NCBI GenBank assembly: GCA_038501625.1
Contig: JAZAYU010000115.1
Location: forward strand, 772,501-836,500
Origin: Corbicula japonica
Taxonomy: Eukaryota > Mollusca > Bivalvia > Venerida > Cyrenidae
Direction: 5' to 3'
Length of the DNA: 64,000 nt
How positions within the stretch are numbered: the first letter of the stretch is position 1; each line of letters begins with the position of its first letter. Shown one piece after another: positions 59,464 through 64,000 of this stretch. Under the pieces are notes generated by a model. The model did no database searches. It worked only from the letters and a program-made list of their open reading frames with translations, and was not told where the DNA came from. The position numbers and the translations under genes were made by a program.

Positions 59464-60393
59464 TAAGCGCGCTGAGCTGATGCACGATATCAATTTTATC
59501 AATATGAAGTGTAGTATAAACAGTTAAATCAATGCAGTTTATTTTTAGATTGTGTCCTCGCGCTCTATATTGTAGACTACTTTCATGTTCGAACAACACT
59601 ATTCTTTTCAATCTGATTAAAATACCAGTAGATCTAGCTACTATTAGGCCATGTAGGCCCGGGCCTACAAGTTGGACAAGAAAATGACGTTCTCAAAGTC
59701 CCAAAAGTACAATAAAAACAGAATGGGGTGGTATGGTAGCGGATTCAAGTCGTATTTGTCGAATCAAATAGGCTATGCCTTTGGTTTTGATTTGCCTTAT
59801 TGGGAAAATAGATCTAATTACTTTTTTTGCCAGATGTTAATGCATGCCTACGTTCCAATTCTCTGTATTGTCACATTTTATTTGCATTTTGCTATATTTA
59901 ATCTTCACATGTTTACTGTTTCTTGGTGGGCTGTACACCCTAGACCTCCTTATCAAGAGGCAACCGCCACTAGGAACCTCTTGTATGTGACTACAACTTG
60001 AAAAAAGCTGGCTACGCCCCTGAATACTTACTGAAAACCGATACTGACTAACTGGTGGAGCTTGGCCTAGTAGAGCTGGATCTCATAATTCGCTCATGAT
60101 GAATTTTATTCAGTTCGTTTTTTGGTTGAAGTCGTCTTTTTTCTCAATAACTATTTAAAATTAAGGAAAAGCTTTGATAGATCTACTTAACATAGTTTTA
60201 TGACATCAAAGTTGAAATTGTCAGGATTTGATAACTTTCGATTGTGTTTTGTCAAAGCACGGTGACGAATCAGGACGGTGCCTTGTTGTGCGAATTTCGT
60301 TTCGTGTTGCCTTGATGTCCCATACAACGGCGCCTCGTAAGCTTTTTATCAAATTGTATGTAACATTTATTGCAAAATCATTAATTTCTTTTT
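59464..60393. other. Non-coding; possible end of a hAT-like element near 60010
   Basis: GGCTACGCCCCTG at 60010-60022 resembles the common hAT terminus CAGGGGCGTAGCC in reverse, but no matching left end was found. The 109-codon frame at 59672-60001 shows no recognisable domain. Confidence 0.25.
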
Positions 60394-60533
60394 ATTGTCC
60401 AACAATATTGACCTGGCAATCTTGCATTTGACCCTATAGTCGGCGAATTTCGTAAACGTTACGATCTTCTTTTAAATCGATATGTATGTATATAACCAGT
60501 TTATCCAATGACCTTTATGAAAATTAATGAAGT
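60394..60533 (-). mobile_element. Truncated copy of the 9041-9250 MITE
   Basis: Reverse-complement match: ATTGTCCAACAATATTGACC, TCTTGCATTTGACC, TTCGTAAACGTTAC and AAAATTAATGAAGTG in order. The second TIR is missing. Confidence 0.7.
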
Positions 60534-61123
60534 GACGGAACATGTTATCGTTTTCTTTACCGGTTTCAAGTACTAAAGAAAGCAGAAGAATATGGATTGT
60601 TTCACAAAAGCTTGTTTTTGTCGATGTGTATTGACCCACTTGTATTAAATTTTGATGAGAGTAATTTACAAGGAAGGTTTTCACGATTTTAAACAACTGG
60701 ATTTGTCCATTTCATTTCCAATGGTTCACTAGTGTAAAACAGTCTTGACATCGACAAATAAAACGCTAAATTAATGTGGTATATCAATTTAAAAGTGTTT
60801 AAAAATGTTTTATGAAGGAACGATCCCTGTTGATACAAGGCACCGGTTCCTTATTGTGATAAAACCGTTTACAGTATTGTTGTTACAAGGATAGCTTTTA
60901 AAAAAGCTAGTAGACGGCTCGTATAGCATATTACATCGAAGTGGATGAGGCTTTATGTTAAAACTTTGAAATTTTTGCATGCAAAAACAAATAAAGAAAT
61001 TTGGGTGGTCAAAATATTTTACTTTACAAAATCGGGTTCCGACAGGCCAGGCAGAAAGTTACGAAGTATAATTAAAATCGGATGTTTTATATTAAAATCT
61101 AACATGTGTGTGAAGTTGGCTCT

Positions 61124-61581
61124 ACGTTCGACGTTCGACGTTCGACATTCAAATTGCAGTTCGACGTTCGACATTCAAATTGCAGTTCGACGTTCGACAT
61201 TCAAATTGCATTTCGACGTTCGACATTCAAATTGCAGTTCGACGTTCGACATTCAAAACCAGTTCGACATTCAAAATGCAGTTCGACGTTCGACATTAAA
61301 AACCAGTTCGACGTTCGACATTCAAAATGCAGTTCGACGTTCGACATTCAAAACCAGTTCGACGTTCGACATTCAAAATGCAGTTCGACGTTCGACATTC
61401 AAAACCAGTTCGACGTTCGACATTCAAAATGCAGTTCGACGTTCGACATTCAAAACCAGTTCGACGTTCGACATTCAAAATGCAGTTCGACGTTCGACAT
61501 TCAAAACCAGTTCGACGTTCGACATTCAAAACCAAATCGACGTTCGACATTCAAAATGCAGTTCGACGTTCGACATTCAAA
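61124..61581 (+). repeat. Minisatellite of 25/26-bp units in 51-bp dimers
   Basis: Unit TTCGACGTTCGACATTCAAA followed by either ATGCAG or ACCAG, alternating through most of the array. Early units carry TTGCAG. The dimer is 51 bp, a multiple of three, so several frames on both strands stay open (up to 215 codons). They encode a 17-residue repeat with no signs of a gene. Confidence 0.93.
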
Positions 61582-61589
61582 TATTTTTT

Positions 61590-62970
61590 TGAGTGACTGA
61601 TGTGTACCTTTATTCCGAATGCAAGTGACTGTTTTTTAAACCAATTTGAAGGTATATGGTGCAGTTGCTTAAGAAGGGCCAATTTTACTTTGAAAAATCT
61701 TGGTTAACTTTTAGTGACTGGAAGTTATCCGCACTGATTTTTTTTGACTCGGGAAGTTACGTTCAGGCGATAGCCGGAAGTGATCCGGAATAGACCATGT
61801 TGGGGTGATCCGGAACTACCCATTTTTAGTATTTTTATTGAAAATTACGCAATTTTACGTCTTATTCTAAAGTGACTAATTGTAATATTTATTTCAAATG
61901 CAAATGCCTGTTTCTATGACCATTTTGAATGATTATGTTAAAGTTGCTAAAGTATGACCAATTTTACCTTGTAAATACTTGGTTATCTTTGGGTGACCGG
62001 AAATTATTCGGACCTACTGTTTTTGACTAGGAAAGTAATGTTCAGGCGATGGCCGGAAGTGATCCGGAATAGACCATGTATGGTGATTCGGAACTACCCA
62101 TTTTGTGGTTTTTAATTGAATTTAACGAAATTTCTTCATTTACCCAAACTTAAGTCTTTAGTAAATAATTTGTACCTGTACTCCTAATGCAAGTGACTAT
62201 TTCTTTGACAATTTTAAGAATTACGGAACAGTTGCTAAAGTAGGATCATTTTTCCTTACAACTGACTATTAGTTAACTTTTTATGACAAGAAATTATTCG
62301 AGCTTATTTATTGGACTCGGGAAGTAACGTTCAGACGATCGCCGGAAGTAATCCGCTATAAATCATGCAGTGGTGATCTGAACCATCTCATTCTTGTAAT
62401 TTTTATTAAATTTAAAGTATTTCCTTCATTAAATCACATTTATCGTTTAGTAACTAATTTGTACCTGTATTCCGAATGCACGTGACTGTTCCATTGACCA
62501 TTTTGGAGGACGATGGTAAACTTGTTAAAGTAGGCCCAATTTCACCCTGAAAATCTTTGATTATCGTTTAGTGACCGGAACATATTCGGGATTGTTGTTT
62601 TTGACTTAGGCGGATCCAGGATAAACGATGTTGGGATGAAACGGAACTGTCCAAACACATTTTTAATTAAACGATTTTTTCATATACTCGTGTATTTTAT
62701 ACCGGATGGGATAAACCATGTTTAAGTACACGGAACGGAATCAAAACGCATCACTTAATACCTGAATGGATATATTTATGCAAGCTCTATTTTCTATGTC
62801 CGGCAGTAGCGAAACTTCTTTATAGGAATATGGTACAGTTGCTAAAGTAGGACCGATTTTAAGGTTTACTTTCAGTGATAGGAAGTCATTCTGACAATTT
62901 TTTGGACTCGGGAAGTAACGTTCAGGCAAAAGTCAAAAGTAATCCGATATGGTGATCTGGAACTACCATA
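61590..62970 (+). repeat. Diverged ~290-bp tandem array
   Basis: The block GGGAAGTAACGTTCAGGCGA followed by GCCGGAAGTGATCCGG recurs near 61751, 62030, 62319 and 62909; ACAGTTGCTAAAGTAGGA and AATGCAAGTGACTG recur with the same spacing. About five units, one with an internal deletion. Confidence 0.75.
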
Positions 62971-64000
62971 AATGGATTGGGACAAGTAATAACCTTTGTT
63001 TATCATCGAATGAATATTAGTAATCTTCGTAGATGGGTTACTTTGTTAAATGTCGTGTTTTTGTACATTAATTTAAATTTGTATGATTTTGTTTTTGAAC
63101 GGCCCAGGTTGAATTTACGGACTAAAAAGCCCTGTTTTGTAAATTTATTTTTTGAATATAATTAAGTCCGATATTGATGATAATATATATGATGACTTCA
63201 CATTTGTTTAGTTTAATCAAGGTCTACAGTGTTAAGAAACTTGTTTTTTGTGAAGTTCCGTCTGGTAATATAATATTGTCAGCGTGCCCTTCATATGTTG
63301 CATTTTAAAGTTATATTATTTAACTTGGCTTTTCGGCTACATCCTCGTCATATGGCTGCGATGAGAAACCTCGAGAGATACTGTGGTATCATTATATTGC
63401 ATGCGGATTTAATTTTCGCGTAATCCGCACTAGAAAACATGCGCGAAAGAAAGTCCAGTGAAATTTAACAATATGGATTATAAAATGATTTATGTTGGGG
63501 TTCAACTGTCTAACATTCTGCATAACCTAAATATTTCGTTTAGTACATTTGTTCTTATTATATAAAAACTTCTGTTAATATGTCAAAACAGAATAAACAT
63601 TGTAACCAATCGTATTAACCCCAGGCCATCTTTGCTTTGTTCCTCAAACAATGAAGACGGAACACAAAACCTTCATTTGCTTGGCCGAAATATCATCTTC
63701 ACTCAGTTTATATGTATGTAACATTATTGATGTTACAGTTTTTATAATGTTCTCTTTGCTTTTTCATAAGGGTGTTTTTTTCTCAGCCCAGATAAGTTAA
63801 AATAATCAAAATGTTTATTTACTTACAAGTTTATGGTATTTTAATAAATGCCCATTAATTTTATCAATCAACTAGCCTTTTGTTATTTTCATTTACAAGT
63901 GCCACCAGCCTTTCGGTCTCTTTATAGAACTCACGACATACATGTTAACATATTAGGCTTCTAAATTAAATATAACTGCGCAAATGGCACCGCAATGGCT
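62971..64000. other. Non-coding AT-rich DNA
   Basis: No gene, RNA or repeat was recognised in the last kilobase. Confidence 0.35.

Noticed and set aside
59640..60022. hAT transposon with transposase
   Set aside because: Only one possible terminus (GGCTACGCCCCTG) is visible and the frame inside lacks transposase motifs.
61124..61581. CRISPR-like array
   Set aside because: The units are contiguous tandem repeats without unique spacers, in a eukaryotic context.
60945..61600. 215- and 164-codon repeat proteins
   Set aside because: They are frames of a 51-bp minisatellite open on both strands; no start context, signal peptide or splice support.

Overview
The window looks like AT-rich, intron-rich nuclear DNA of an invertebrate metazoan. 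A bivalve or other lophotrochozoan mollusc is my best guess, from pearl-like elements with ~160-bp internal tandem repeats, dense small foldback transposons, several LINE remnants and low gene density. No species is claimed. Nothing prokaryotic is present, so most open reading frames are chance frames inside introns or repeats.

Two multi-exon genes can be rebuilt by hand because splice sites, intron phases and reading frames agree from exon to exon. Gene A (minus strand, 15819-21923, 7 exons, 438 codons) encodes a signal peptide, one Ig domain, one transmembrane helix and a ~255-residue tail with seven YxxI/V/L motifs, four of them strict ITIMs. This is the layout of an inhibitory immune-type receptor. 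Gene B starts 1.05 kb away in the opposite direction (plus strand, 22973 to at least 57979, 24 exons proposed). It encodes a signal peptide and three LDL-receptor-type YWTD beta-propellers separated by EGF-like modules, then probably a third EGF-like module and a sushi (CCP) domain. The head-to-head arrangement suggests a shared promoter region at 21924-22972.

Layout. 1-2300: non-coding, with a TIR element and the start of a ~155-bp tandem repeat. 2301-7581: a 5.3-kb element with ~30-bp TIRs inserted into that repeat; it carries a LINE fragment and a cluster of TTAA-flanked foldback elements. 7582-15818: intergenic repeats (small TIR elements, a pearl-like element, nested Tc1/mariner-type MITEs). 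15819-21923: gene A. 22973-57979: gene B, whose introns hold two same-strand decayed LINEs, a mariner copy and many MITEs. 58000-64000: a tRNA-His gene, a 51-bp-period minisatellite and a ~290-bp satellite-like array.

The most notable single locus is 44295-45411. A 1.04-kb mariner-like element begins exactly at the end of gene B coding exon 22. Its first bases either supply the splice donor that joins in phase to the EGF exon 13 kb away, or end the protein early at 44439.
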